DNA from: Cytobacillus sp. NJ13 | Lineage (GTDB): Bacteria > Bacillota > Bacilli > Bacillales > Cytobacillaceae | DNA length: 64,000 nt | Assembly: GCA_030348385.1 (NCBI GenBank) | Contig: JAUCFP010000006.1 | Coordinates: forward strand, 2,724,501-2,788,500 | Reading direction: 5' to 3' | Part shown: one piece after another, positions 36,264 to 45,695 of the stretch | Numbering within the stretch: position 1 is the stretch's first letter | How the letters are laid out: each line of letters starts with the position of its first letter | Notes under the pieces: generated by a model | Seen by the model: only the letters and a program-made list of their open reading frames with translations | Told to the model about the DNA's origin: nothing | Databases searched by the model: none | Translations under genes and position numbers: made by a program

Positions 36264-36878
36264 TCATTCCAGCAAATCTTTCCCAATCTCATACCAGTCC
36301 CACAATGAAACCTCTGCTCCTGTATAATAAAGCAGACTTTTTTCTCTTCCGATGTCTTCTATTACATCGACTATTGCGGCTTCGATTCTTGCTTGATCAT
36401 TATAGAAAATTCCTTCTGAAAAACCCAGTGAGATCGGAACCCATTCCTTTACCCTCTTTCCAAAAAAGATCGACTTCTCGTAGTCTGAAAGAAAGAAATG
36501 GCAATAACTGAGATTTGTTAACACTCCTTCACTTTGTTCTTTGTCCCCACCATAATGTAATAAGTCCTCCAGCAGGTTCGAGAGTTCTCTATATTGTTGC
36601 AGACTTTTCTCCCTCTCCCCTGCCAGGCGGTAATAATTGGCTTGAATCAATTTTAAACGGCTGTATTCTTTTTGGTTCTTCTTTTCAAAGACAGCCATTG
36701 GTTTTTCAATAAGCTTCGCTGCCTCTATAAAATATTCTGCGGCTTTTTCGTTTTCATCAAAAAAAGATAAACATCTTGCATATGCCTCATAATCAGACCA
36801 CGACTTCAAGCCAACTGAATTGAGAAACTCAACCTTTTGACTCAGCTTGTTGGCATCTACTTTTATTTCTTTGGACAT
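36264..36878 (-). CDS. Probable immunity protein for the adjacent secreted nuclease-like toxin
   Basis: 204 aa, soluble, almost entirely helical. It is built of TPR-like pairs, for example YARCLSFFDENEKAAEYFIEA, YYRLAGEREKSLQQYREL and YCHFFLSDYEKSIFFGK. No signal peptide or membrane segment. It starts 65 bp after the toxin gene on the same strand with GAGGTGAT upstream. That is where polymorphic toxin systems keep the cognate immunity gene. A role in neutralising the PD-(D/E)XK domain is an inference from position; it could instead be an unrelated TPR protein. Confidence 0.6.
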   Translation of the reverse strand: MSKEIKVDANKLSQKVEFLNSVGLKSWSDYEAYARCLSFFDENEKAAEYFIEAAKLIEKPMAVFEKKNQKEYSRLKLIQANYYRLAGEREKSLQQYRELSNLLEDLLHYGGDKEQSEGVLTNLSYCHFFLSDYEKSIFFGKRVKEWVPISLGFSEGIFYNDQARIEAAIVDVIEDIGREKSLLYYTGAEVSLWDWYEIGKDLLE

Positions 36879-36943
36879 ATATGATCACCTCACAAATGCA
36901 GGAAAAGAAGGAGCTTCTCCTTCCTTCCTGCTGAAATCTTCGT

Positions 36944-39745
36944 TTAAATGCTGTGAATTAAAATAAAATCAATTGCGTCGGTATCCTTAAGAATGTTTTC
37001 GAGGTAGTCATCCATTTCTTTCCCCGCCTCGATGACAGACTTGGCATCCCGAATACCTCCATACACAACTGAACTCTTGTAGGATGCCCCATTATCAATC
37101 ACATCTTTTAATAGATCATAGGCCTCTTTCTCTTCTTTGGATATGGTTTTGTTTCGGATAGCATCTTCAAATTTATCCATGTATCTTTCGCTGTTGGTTG
37201 TCAACCATTCCCTCGATAAATATAGACGGTACTGCCCGCTGACTTTTGAGGCCAAGCGCACCCCACGTTTTTTTCCATCATTCAGCTTCCCGTTTTTAGA
37301 GTGGGAGCCTTTGGCTTCAATAATGAATAGCTCGCCGGATGGGGTTTTCATGATAATATCTGGACCCGTGCGCGCCTTCACCCTTGGATTTTTATCCCGC
37401 TGGGCATATAAAAGCTTGTACCCCAGCAGTTCGTAGTACCAAATGGCCGCTTCGGTACCAAACGCTTCCGCTCTTTTGTTGGGTTTCAGATTGGTTCCCC
37501 AGTGATCGCGAATCTTCTGGTCAATGATTTTTTTTTGCGCTGCATCAAGTGTTTCCTCACCAAATTTGGCTTTTGTTAGCTTCGCTATTCGTTTAAGATC
37601 ATTCCCATTCTTCCCTAGCTGGGCAACCATTTTATCAGAAGCCCCCCTATCTCTTAATGATTTAGATGCTCCGCCTGTTATGGCATCAAGGATAGCTGAG
37701 AATAATTTTGGTTGATCAGCAAAGTTTTTAAGAATCATCTCATAGGTCCCAGCGATGATGTTTTTAGGTACCCGTTTAACGAAATTCACGACTTTTTCAA
37801 CGGTCTTTGCAATATCACCGACAGCAGGAATAATGCCAAAGAGGGCGAACAATCCGGCGCCGACATCTGCTTGAGTGAATTCAGCTACAGCTTCCACGAT
37901 ATCCCCATATCCAAGGTACCCAGCAACTATTTGTCCAAGCAGGAAGGCAACGGATTCATAGGTTTCCTCATCCATCCAGCCCCAATCTACCAGAGTAGAA
38001 GCAAATTCGTTCACCGACGCCCCTAGCACCACTTCCTGAATATAATCGGTCCATTCCTTGTCGTAGATATCTGGGTCAGTTTCGTTATTAAACTCTTCAA
38101 GATCCGTATATGAATCCCCGTCGGCATTTTCTTCAAAGGGATTGAATCCCATATCCAGTTCATTTCCATCATCCAGACCATCCATATCCGAATCATGGTA
38201 GTACACAAGGGTTCCATAGGACTGTTCCTCTTCATCAGTCAATCCATCGCCATCCGAATCATCGACTTCTGGATCATTGGTAATGGTATAGGATAAACCG
38301 GCTGCGCTTGCCTTTATGCTGCTAGTTTCATTTTGCTGAGCCTCTTCCAACTCCGGTGTATAGATCAACGTAAAGACGGAAGATTGGGTCGTTTCTCCGA
38401 TGATATATCCCTTTTCATCGTCCACTTTTTGTTTTTCAAGGGGGGTGAATGTGTGCTTTTCTTTATCATAAATATACATTTTCACACTTTCAAGGTCGCC
38501 ATTCGGGATGTCGCTTTTTTCAATCGGGATCTTAACCGTCGCGTGTTCAAATTCCCGATTTACAGAGATATCAACAAATTCCGAAATAGATCCAGGAACA
38601 TCTTGGAAAATCAATTGATCTGAAACATTGATCAATTTAACAGCTCGTGATAGATCCCCTATTCCGCTGATTTCAAGGACTGCACCTGATTCTTTTTCGG
38701 TAAAGGTTTGGTTAAAGCTTTCAAGCCCATCATATAGCCGGTCATGGTCCGAATCCTTTTTATGAGGATCGCTTCCAGCATGATATTCACCGGCATCGTC
38801 CAACCCGTCATGATCGCTATCCTTTAATAATGGGGAGGTTCCAAATTCCTCCAATTCAAAATGATCATCCAAACCATCTGCATCACTATCCTTTAAGGCC
38901 GGATTGGTGCCCGCTTTTTGTTCCTTAATATTATTTAGGCCGTCTTGATCGGTATCCTCTTCCCCATCAGGCGTCCCATCATTGTTTGTATCTTTCTTAA
39001 GCGGAGAGGTATACTGCTGTAAAATTTCAAATCCATCCAGCAATCCGTCTTGATCGGTATCCTTTTCCTTCAGGTTAGTTCCTAACTTCTTTTCTGCTTC
39101 ATCCAGTAAACCGTCTCCATCCGAATCAAGAATTCTCTTTGCTTTTTCTTTTAGTTCTTGAGCGCTTGTCCATGCTTTTTTGTAAAAATGAATCGATTGT
39201 TTTCTGTTTTTTTTGGTTTCAAAATCTACGCCTTTTTCATAATCCTTATTGGCTTTCTCTAACAGTTTTTGATCTTTTTTATCGAACATTTCTGTATTGC
39301 TCTCAAGCAATGTTAGAAGTGTATCAGTAACTATTCTGTTTGCTGAAATAACTTTGTCGATGACTGAGTTTTTTTTATCTGATGGAGTCTGAGTGTGGTT
39401 TTCAAGGATATTCACTGAGTTCAAGCTGTGGTCAAAAAACTCTGAGGACTTTATCGCATTGTTTGTTTCAAAATTGCCGTCAACAGCTGCTTGTAATTCA
39501 AAAAGCGCGTATTCTACTCGTTTATGATTTTGGGGGTCATCCTGAAGATCCGGAAATGCTTCAATTTGTTCCATTGCCTCGTTAATTAACTGTTTCGCAT
39601 TTTGATCCGATACTTGTGATGTCTCTGCCTCTACTTTAGTAGAGCTACCCCTATCTTTCCCTTTTCCCAGGACAATTTCTGGAGTAACAGTAGCAAAAAC
39701 CAACATAATCCCTAGCAGCAAATGGATAAATACTTTAAATTTCAC
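36944..39745 (-). CDS. Large secreted protein with calcium-binding repeats and C-terminal nuclease-like toxin domain
   Basis: 933 aa. Signal peptide at 1-28. A helical region lies at ~45-205. Thrombospondin type 3-like DxDxDGLxD repeats occupy ~207-340, with a second block at ~496-560. A beta-rich insert sits at ~350-465. A hydrophobic, glycine-rich pre-toxin stretch lies at ~600-665. The C-terminal domain (~750-933) is restriction-endonuclease-like: E765, D796 (TGPDIIMK) and E810-x-K812 (FIIEAKG) fit a PD-(D/E)XK site. This is the layout of polymorphic toxins: export, display, then a variable effector. The next gene downstream is the likely immunity gene. Confidence 0.8.
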   Translation of the reverse strand: MKFKVFIHLLLGIMLVFATVTPEIVLGKGKDRGSSTKVEAETSQVSDQNAKQLINEAMEQIEAFPDLQDDPQNHKRVEYALFELQAAVDGNFETNNAIKSSEFFDHSLNSVNILENHTQTPSDKKNSVIDKVISANRIVTDTLLTLLESNTEMFDKKDQKLLEKANKDYEKGVDFETKKNRKQSIHFYKKAWTSAQELKEKAKRILDSDGDGLLDEAEKKLGTNLKEKDTDQDGLLDGFEILQQYTSPLKKDTNNDGTPDGEEDTDQDGLNNIKEQKAGTNPALKDSDADGLDDHFELEEFGTSPLLKDSDHDGLDDAGEYHAGSDPHKKDSDHDRLYDGLESFNQTFTEKESGAVLEISGIGDLSRAVKLINVSDQLIFQDVPGSISEFVDISVNREFEHATVKIPIEKSDIPNGDLESVKMYIYDKEKHTFTPLEKQKVDDEKGYIIGETTQSSVFTLIYTPELEEAQQNETSSIKASAAGLSYTITNDPEVDDSDGDGLTDEEEQSYGTLVYYHDSDMDGLDDGNELDMGFNPFEENADGDSYTDLEEFNNETDPDIYDKEWTDYIQEVVLGASVNEFASTLVDWGWMDEETYESVAFLLGQIVAGYLGYGDIVEAVAEFTQADVGAGLFALFGIIPAVGDIAKTVEKVVNFVKRVPKNIIAGTYEMILKNFADQPKLFSAILDAITGGASKSLRDRGASDKMVAQLGKNGNDLKRIAKLTKAKFGEETLDAAQKKIIDQKIRDHWGTNLKPNKRAEAFGTEAAIWYYELLGYKLLYAQRDKNPRVKARTGPDIIMKTPSGELFIIEAKGSHSKNGKLNDGKKRGVRLASKVSGQYRLYLSREWLTTNSERYMDKFEDAIRNKTISKEEKEAYDLLKDVIDNGASYKSSVVYGGIRDAKSVIEAGKEMDDYLENILKDTDAIDFILIHSI

Positions 39746-39949
39746 TGTAAAATTTACTCCTCTCTTTTGTTTTATTTTGGAAATTCCAAACTACAGGTAT
39801 CATACTACCTTAATCTTTTTGCTATTAATATAGGAAATATCGGCTTTTTTTGTTTATTATTCTCGTGATCTTTGACTTATAAGGTAAAGCCCGCAAAACA
39901 CGAATTTTGTACGTTATCAAGACCTAAATTGAAAAAAGTTAGATAAATT

Positions 39950-40018
39950 AAAGGACATAACATATTTTATATGACTAATATGCTATGTCCTTTCTTATTA
40001 AACTAACGCCCCCATTAG
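39950..40018. repeat. R1-type element preceding R2 element B
   Basis: AAAGGACATA pairs with TATGTCCTTT around a long AT-rich loop, followed by CTAACGCCCCCATTAG. It is the terminator-and-end-motif layout of R1, with R2 B starting at the next base. Confidence 0.55.
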
Positions 40019-40185
40019 CCATCCATGAATCGCTAAAATCCAGCTCTCCACCACAGAGAATGGAAATGAGGAAGGTCGATGAACTATGGTGCGTTAGAGC
40101 CCATCCGTTAGTCTGACTCCAACGACCACGGTGCACCACTGGCTGTCGCTCCCTTAGGGGAAACACACATGGAAGATTAATCCAC
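40019..40185. mobile_element. R2 element B, putative IS110-derived non-autonomous element
   Basis: 167 bp beginning directly after GCCCCCATTAG and ending GATTAATCC. It shares with element D the blocks CACCACAGAGAATG, AAGGTCG, CCCATCCGTTAGTCTGACT and CGACGACCACGGTG-like (ACGACCACGGTG). GGTCG near the middle pairs with CGACC about 50 bases on. No reading frame is conserved between copies. The space 39746-40397 otherwise holds nothing recognisable. Confidence 0.65.
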
Positions 40186-40397
40186 TTACAAAGACATAAC
40201 TATCAATTTTTCTTAAGCAACTACTTCGTTAGTGCAGTAAGCATATCTTCACAAATATGAATAAATATTAGCACTTATACAATTTTTCCTTGAGCAAAAC
40301 GATTCATAAAAAATTAATAAACATACTGCCAAAACAAACATCGGTTAGTTGCCAGAAACACTCATAAACCTCTTGGCTCTTGAATCAGCTAGGTTCT

Positions 40398-41288
40398 TTA
40401 CGTACTTGGTGAAGGCTGCTCAAGAATCTCCTGCAAATTTTCAGTTTGAACGAACATGTTCGCGGTTGGCATTTGTACTTGATTCTTATGGAATAAAGAC
40501 ATTAGTTCAAATCTTACCTGCCTGGAAGTTTCAAAATACTCTTCAGGCTTAACCAAACCTACAATACAAAATTCGTACCCAACATGTTTAAGGTTTGGAT
40601 TTAAGTCTGTAATCCCAATATATTGAAAGGGTTCAACAGCCTCGCCCCCTACCCTATATAGGCTATGATCTAACTTTTCATTGCAGATAACACTTGCTTT
40701 CTCTAACAATTGCTTTATTCTTGCAGGATCTTCCTGATAACTTACCGTAACCCGTTCAATAACCCGCATCCAGCCTTTATTAAAATTTTGTATCGCTCTA
40801 ATCTCACCATGCGGAATGGTAAGGAGCTTTCCCGACCATTCACGAATTTGCATAAAGCGAATACTTATCTCCTCAATGGTACCTGAACTTGTCCCGTTGA
40901 AAGTAACAAAATCGCCAACACGAAACTCCTTATCCGTTAATCTTGCGAACCCTAAAATAACGTCTTTTAACAACTGCTGTGCAGCAAATCCGATGACAAC
41001 TCCGGCAATCCCTGCACCTGCAAGAATACCTTTTATATCTACAAATTGACTAATTAGATAAATAACAAGGCTGATCGCAATTCCATACCTAAAAATTGAT
41101 CGGATTACACCTTGTATCGTCTGTTCTACCTCTTCATCAAAAAAATTAGACTTCCTAAAGAACCAATTAAGAATGCGGTTTATGACAATTGAAAAGGTAA
41201 CGAGAACCAAAGCAAATAAAGTAAATTTTAAAAGTAAAAACTTCCTTATATAATCAAAAAATTCCTCAGTAAAAGTTAATAGGTCCAT
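40398..41288 (-). CDS. Small-conductance mechanosensitive channel (MscS family)
   Basis: 296 aa. Three N-terminal helices are followed by the pore-lining TM3 (GILAGAGIAGVVIGFAAQQLLKD) with the alternating Gly-Ala pattern of MscS, then the beta domain (FRVGDFVTFNGTSSGTIEEISIRFMQIR). A C-terminal alpha/beta domain follows. It resembles Bacillus YkuT. It opens under membrane tension to release osmolytes on osmotic downshock. No ribosome site better than the annotated ATG start was seen. It is monocistronic. Confidence 0.92.
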   Translation of the reverse strand: MDLLTFTEEFFDYIRKFLLLKFTLFALVLVTFSIVINRILNWFFRKSNFFDEEVEQTIQGVIRSIFRYGIAISLVIYLISQFVDIKGILAGAGIAGVVIGFAAQQLLKDVILGFARLTDKEFRVGDFVTFNGTSSGTIEEISIRFMQIREWSGKLLTIPHGEIRAIQNFNKGWMRVIERVTVSYQEDPARIKQLLEKASVICNEKLDHSLYRVGGEAVEPFQYIGITDLNPNLKHVGYEFCIVGLVKPEEYFETSRQVRFELMSLFHKNQVQMPTANMFVQTENLQEILEQPSPST

Positions 41289-41506
41289 CCATCCACTCCC
41301 TAAAAAGGAAAATTTCCAGGATCATCTGTTACCTTGTCTTTACATATTGTTTCCTTAACTATGATTTTTCATTATCATTCCCAGTTCATCCTCAACAATT
41401 TGGCCCAAATAAAAAGACACGTCCTGTGGAAACGTGACCGTTTGTTAATAAAAAGTTTGTTCAATTAGGAATTTATAAAAAGTATAATTCACTGAATGTC
41501 AAATAA

Positions 41507-41959
41507 TTAAATCGTAACTGATATACAAAGTAACACGAAGCCAATAAGAAGTAACCAAGAACGAATAGATTGATAGAACATCCATCGTTTTCTTATCTCC
41601 TTCCAATCAATTGGCGGATTGTCTGCATCCCACTGTTTGATTGCCTTGTTAATAGGAACGTTAAATCTAATAGTTATTATTGTTGCTAAAATGAACATTC
41701 CAGCAGAAGAAACACGGCTTGCATACTCCATAATTCCAGGTTCTTTCGTAAATACTGCGAAAGACAAGGTTAAAATTACACTTACAGGCATTAATATAGG
41801 CATAATAAGTCCAAAAGTTTTCAGCGAACCTTGTTCAAAGTATATATGTTGCTTTTGAGGTAAATGACGGATAACGGGATGTACTAAAGCGTATGAAGTA
41901 AACTCAGCACAAGCTGTAAAGCCCGCTATCATCAACGTAATAAAACCTAATATATCCAA
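41507..41959 (-). CDS. DUF1772-like membrane protein
   Basis: 150 aa with four helices. The second helix region SYALVHPVIRHLP and the closing RWMFYQSIRSWLLLIGF fit the DUF1772 (anthrone oxygenase-like) family. The TTG start is chosen because AAGGAGATG lies just upstream and the first helix follows at once; a longer reading to 42079 adds a poor leader. Catalytic function is doubtful in bacterial members. Confidence 0.7.
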   Translation of the reverse strand: MDILGFITLMIAGFTACAEFTSYALVHPVIRHLPQKQHIYFEQGSLKTFGLIMPILMPVSVILTLSFAVFTKEPGIMEYASRVSSAGMFILATIITIRFNVPINKAIKQWDADNPPIDWKEIRKRWMFYQSIRSWLLLIGFVLLCISVTI

Positions 41960-42054
41960 AATGGAACATCTCCTTAAAATTGAATAATTAATTCTTATCA
42001 TACAAGTATTGAACAATTTTTTAATTTTTATTTCAAGAATGAGTTTTTCTTTAA

Positions 42055-42135
42055 CTAACCTGCCCCGTTTGTGGAACAAGAAAAAAGGCTGCTGTTAGCA
42101 GCCTCTATTTAACTAACGCACCCGTTAGCTTAAGT
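42055..42135. repeat. R1 element, well preserved
   Basis: It starts CTAACCTGCCCCGTTTG, has a GGCTGCTGTTAGCAGCC hairpin in the centre and ends CTAACGCACCCGTTAG, continuing CTTAAGT. On the minus strand the hairpin runs into TTTTTTCTTGTTCC, so it can terminate the gene to its right. It is the best example of the two-ended R1 layout. The rest of 41960-42315 shows no gene. Confidence 0.75.
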
Positions 42136-42315
42136 ACTGTTCACAAATTCTAAGGTTATTAATATAATTTTTGCTAAAATACAGTGCTGATTTACACAAT
42201 TATCAATATTTTAAATTCAATTGTTTAAACTAAAAGTTCTTTAGTTACCCAACCTATACAAATCAAAATCACCTTACATAAACTGTATTAAGTACATGAA
42301 AGAAAGGTGATCGAC

Positions 42316-42744
42316 ATGCTAAAATTCTTTAAGGCAAGGTTAAAAGGTGAAAATGAAGTCCCTCCTGTAGAAACTAATGCTTTTGGTTTTGCAAAATTTG
42401 CAGCTAATAATAATAGAACAAAGATAAAGTTTGCACTAGAAGTTGAAAACATTAAAAACTTTATTCAAGCACATATCCACTCTGGTAAACGTGGTGTAAA
42501 TGGACCTGTCATAGTATTTCTTTTTGGTGCTGACTTAGAAACGCTTGAGGAACAAAATGGTATCACGACAAGAAGAGGTGTTGTTACAGGAATTATTACG
42601 GATGACGATATTGTAGAAAATGACGCAGGTATAGAAACTGTAGAAGATTTATTAAATTTCATGGAACAAGAATTAACTTATGTTAATGCTCATACTGAAC
42701 AAAATCCAACAGGTGAGATTAGAGGTCAAATTGTACCAATTTAA
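42316..42744 (+). CDS. CHRD domain-containing protein
   Basis: 142 aa, nearly all one CHRD domain: KARLKGENEVPPVETNAFGFAKF at the start, AHIHSGKRGVNGPVIVFLF in the middle, and VNAHTEQNPTGEIRGQI at the end. There is no signal peptide, so it is probably intracellular or spore-associated. The ATG has AAAGGTG upstream; a GTG at 42307 lies inside that site. The biochemical role of the domain in bacteria is not known. Confidence 0.85.
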   Translation: MLKFFKARLKGENEVPPVETNAFGFAKFAANNNRTKIKFALEVENIKNFIQAHIHSGKRGVNGPVIVFLFGADLETLEEQNGITTRRGVVTGIITDDDIVENDAGIETVEDLLNFMEQELTYVNAHTEQNPTGEIRGQIVPI

Positions 42745-42919
42745 ATTTCGACACTGTTAGTTGATTAAGATGATGGCTCAAAAGGATTCACGTAAGGAAT
42801 TTTTTTAGTCATCATTTTTTATCTATTTATTACAAATCGAGAATCCCATACAACATCTTGTTAATAATCTTTATTCAAATTGTTAAGCAGTTGGAAATAG
42901 CTATGAAGGAAAACGTCAA

Positions 42920-43182
42920 ATACATCTGTTACATGCACAAAACGTATCCCCGATAATTTACTCATGTTTCATACATCTTTAATCATTGCATCAAGTATAT
43001 CAAATTATGCTAGCGCTACCGCTTCCGCATCATCCTTAAGGTCAGACATTGCATCTTCTTATGTTCGCTTAACAACAGAAGTTGCTCAATTTGCCAAAAA
43101 CGGCGTCGAAATAATGATTAAAAATACATGGTTAGAACAGCCTCTACAAATCCCAGATCATAAAGGGTTAGCAAAAGGTTAA
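42920..43182 (+). pseudogene. C-terminal remnant of a DUF3231 gene
   Basis: From the ATG at 42964 the frame reads MFHTSLIIASSISNYASATAS and ends VEIMIKNTWLEQPLQIPDHKG. That is the last ~75 residues of a DUF3231 protein, whose full size is about 330 aa. In-frame sequence upstream (IPDNLL) extends the match slightly; the remainder is gone. It is a degenerate relative of the intact gene at 174-1151. Confidence 0.75.
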
Positions 43183-43220
43183 TGTAACTGTTTACTCTAT
43201 AAGAAAGTTGATGTTTATAC

Positions 43221-43671
43221 ATGAACAAAGATCAGAAAAGTTACTATGGTCAATTGCACTGCCAGGTTTTGCTCAACTCTTGAACCGAAAATATATAAAA
43301 GGTATTATCTTTATAATATTGAAGTTATAATCAATGTTACAACAAACTTTAACTTTGCGATTATGTTCAGTTTTCATGGGAATATTGGAAATGCTGTTGA
43401 AAAAACCAATTACCAATGGCTTATGTTTTATCCTTGCTTATACTTTTTTGCAATGTGGGATGCAATAAGAGAAGCTAAAGGGACAACTGCCCCTTTCAGC
43501 TTTCTGCCTTTCGTTATTACAGCCTATTTCGTAACGATAGGTTTAATCTATTCTTCTAAAATAAAAATAGTTGGGATTTTACTCGGTCCAGTGTTTTTAC
43601 CAATATTCTTTTCGATACCAGGAATGTTCTTAGGGTTATTTATTTTAAAAATGATAAAACAACATTTATAG
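43221..43671 (+). pseudogene. Membrane protein gene with two one-base deletions
   Basis: Three frames must be joined: MNKDQKS..., then WSIALPGFAQLLNRKYIKGIIFIIL, then VIINVTTNFNFAIMFSFHGNIG through to ILKMIKQHL. Breaks fall at ~43244 and ~43320. Restoring one base at each gives a clean 150-aa protein with four hydrophobic segments, and the length is two bases short of a whole frame. The family is a Bacillus membrane protein of unknown function. It directly follows another remnant gene. Confidence 0.7.
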
Positions 43672-43880
43672 GATAAATCGCCTTTAAATTAAATGGCGAT
43701 TTTTATTTTCTGTTTTCATACAGCTTAATTACCATATTTCCAGACTTTTTATATCCTTAATCAACAACCTCCCCCGTTCGAAGAAGAAACACTGGACCTT
43801 CAACTCTTGCACTCGTTAGTTAGATAACATACGTTACTGGTCTCATTACACTTTCCTATTTAATGTGAGCATTTCTTTTG

Positions 43881-44249
43881 CTATAAATTGCGAATCATTT
43901 CCTTTATTTCATCACGTTTTTGAATAGTTGTATCGTTTTCATTGGGGAAAATCGCTGTGGCACCACCGTCATTTTCAATATCAACTAGTAATTCGTCTAA
44001 AAAATTTGAAAGTGGAATGTTGAACGCTTCGTATGACTCATCTAAATTGGCAGCCTTCATTTCAGCAAAGCTTCTGCTTGGCCAAACAGGTAGTAAAAAT
44101 GCAAATTCCCCGTCATCTTCTAAGAATAATAGATCGCCATTTTCATCGCGTAGTAACCACACCTGTTCATCCGTTGCAACCATACCATAAAAATATGCAA
44201 GTCGTTTTTCAGCAGGGCGGTTTAAAATAAATCGTTTAATTAATTTCAT
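43881..44249 (-). CDS. DUF2750 domain-containing protein
   Basis: 122 aa cytoplasmic protein. The DUF2750 pattern is clear: YGMVATDEQVWLLRDENGDLLFLEDDGE, FAFLLPVWPSRSFAEM, and IPLSNFLDELLVDIENDGG. The ATG with AAAGGA nine bases upstream is preferred over the one at 44258. The function of the family is unknown; some members accompany toxin-immunity loci, but no toxin gene is adjacent here. Confidence 0.8.
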   Translation of the reverse strand: MKLIKRFILNRPAEKRLAYFYGMVATDEQVWLLRDENGDLLFLEDDGEFAFLLPVWPSRSFAEMKAANLDESYEAFNIPLSNFLDELLVDIENDGGATAIFPNENDTTIQKRDEIKEMIRNL

Positions 44250-44782
44250 ATTGGCCATTCCTTTACGATAATTATTTAAAAAAATATCAAATTATATAGA
44301 TAGTTACTACTTTATTTCATTTCCGAGCATAGTTAGTTGCATGATCATCCTTACTTATACAATTCAAAATCCAGTCATGATTTGTCGTTACAAGGTACAT
44401 TTTTTTAGTATATTCTGAAAGGCAATAATTTTTAAGTATAACATATACTCGACAGCACACTGCCTAAACCTTATTGATCAACAGCTAAATGCAAAATGAA
44501 CATAATGGCGTACAAACTGCATTTTAACCTACTTTTTCATATCCCTATTCTCAGTGGTTACCACTTTTTCTGTGTGCGGAAATCTTAAAAACGATTTTCA
44601 CCTCACCAATATTTTAATAATGTTTGATGAATGATTAATGATGAAAGATAATTGATAATTGACTTTCACCTCTACCCGAATCATAATATTTTTTAAATTA
44701 TCCTCTAAGTATTTAAGATGGAATTATTTAATATTCTTCACTTTCAATCAAAAATCCTTTTTATATTAACCTGCCACGTTAG
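44250..44782. other. AT-rich intergenic space without recognisable genes
   Basis: About 530 bases upstream of the DUF2750 gene hold no frame with a ribosome site. At its right end TTAACCTGCCACGTTAG is the R1 end motif that precedes R2 element C. Confidence 0.5.
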
Positions 44783-44900
44783 CCATCCATACAGCACAAA
44801 ATAATGCTGCACCACAGAGAATGAAAATGGTTAAGAGGAGTCAATACTGATATTGACCTTAATCCAGCCCACCGTAATCCATAGACTCATTAATGTACTC
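44783..44900. mobile_element. R2 element C, degenerate
   Basis: It starts directly after CTGCCACGTTAG with CCATCCAT and keeps CACCACAGAGAATGAAAATG. Its first hairpin is CAGCA/TGCTG where element D has GAAGCGC/GCGCTTC, so the arms differ but still pair. The right part is diverged and its end is approximate. Confidence 0.5.
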
Positions 44901-44934
44901 TCTCCTCTTTTTTTAACCATCGAGCAGGGTCTTT

Positions 44935-45287
44935 TTAAGTGTTCATTTTTCTTTTCTTGAAGAAATTTATTTTCATGGTAGTTGAAAGGAAAGGTCTTTG
45001 GAAAAACCAATCAATTTCTAACTGTTCAAAACTTTTTCCCGCAAAAATCATCAATGTTTGAGTGAATATAGTATCCAGACACAAGGGCTTTCCCCTCGCT
45101 GAAAAAATGAAAGATTTTGTCTCGCCATCACTGTTTTCAATTGTAGCTCGATGTCCAATTTCGAACTCCATTTCTTGTGTACCTTCTCTTCTTGAATGGT
45201 TGATTTCCTTATTACTTTATTAATGGTTTTCTGTTCATCAATCTCAATCGTCTCAGCACTTGTACATTCAATTGTGAGTTTAACCAT
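44935..45287 (-). pseudogene. Small gene of unknown function with a one-base deletion
   Basis: The start MVKLTIECTSAETIEIDEQ continues to INKVI. It must then change frame at ~45210 to read KEINHSRREGTQEMEFEIG and on to IENSDGETKSFIFSARG. Restoring one A (ATAAAGG for ATAAGG) gives a 117-aa protein, and the length is one base short of a whole frame. The joined product is charged and soluble. No family recognised. Confidence 0.55.
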
Positions 45288-45695
45288 TTCACCCTCTATT
45301 AAAGGTTCACTGTAAGAGATTGGTGGTCGTCCATCAACCTCTCCTAGTGCGCCGGCTGACAGGCACCATTAAGTTCATGTCTGAAGCGCCGTCTCTCCTA
45401 GAACTGCTTGTCTTTCACGCTCTTACTCTACTTGCCGGAGTACTCGTATCTCATCTTTACTGTGGTTTCACCTAAACCGAAGAAACCCGCATTCCTCTCT
45501 TTCGCTTCGATTTTCGTCCTCTATGTGGTCTATACCTTTGTTATATATAATTGGTATACGGTGTAGTCACGAGTGTAAAATCTGTAGGAAATCAATCAAG
45601 ATTAAGAGTAACTGCTACTTAAAGAGGCATACAAAAACGCCCATGCGGCTGCAAGGACGGATATGTATGGATGGGGCTTGTGTGATGGCATGAGC
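45288..45695 (+). other. Intergenic space with a decayed membrane-protein fragment
   Basis: Between ~45375 and ~45570 two plus-strand frames look protein-like when joined: LLVFHALTLLAGVLVSHLYC, then KKPAFLSFASIFVLYVVYTF ending IYNWYTV. This suggests the last helices of an old membrane protein gene. The rest shows nothing. Confidence 0.3.

Noticed and set aside
40019..40185. Riboswitch or T-box leader
   Set aside because: The element recurs at four unrelated places, not consistently upstream of genes, and lacks T-box or known riboswitch cores; an IS110 origin explains it better.
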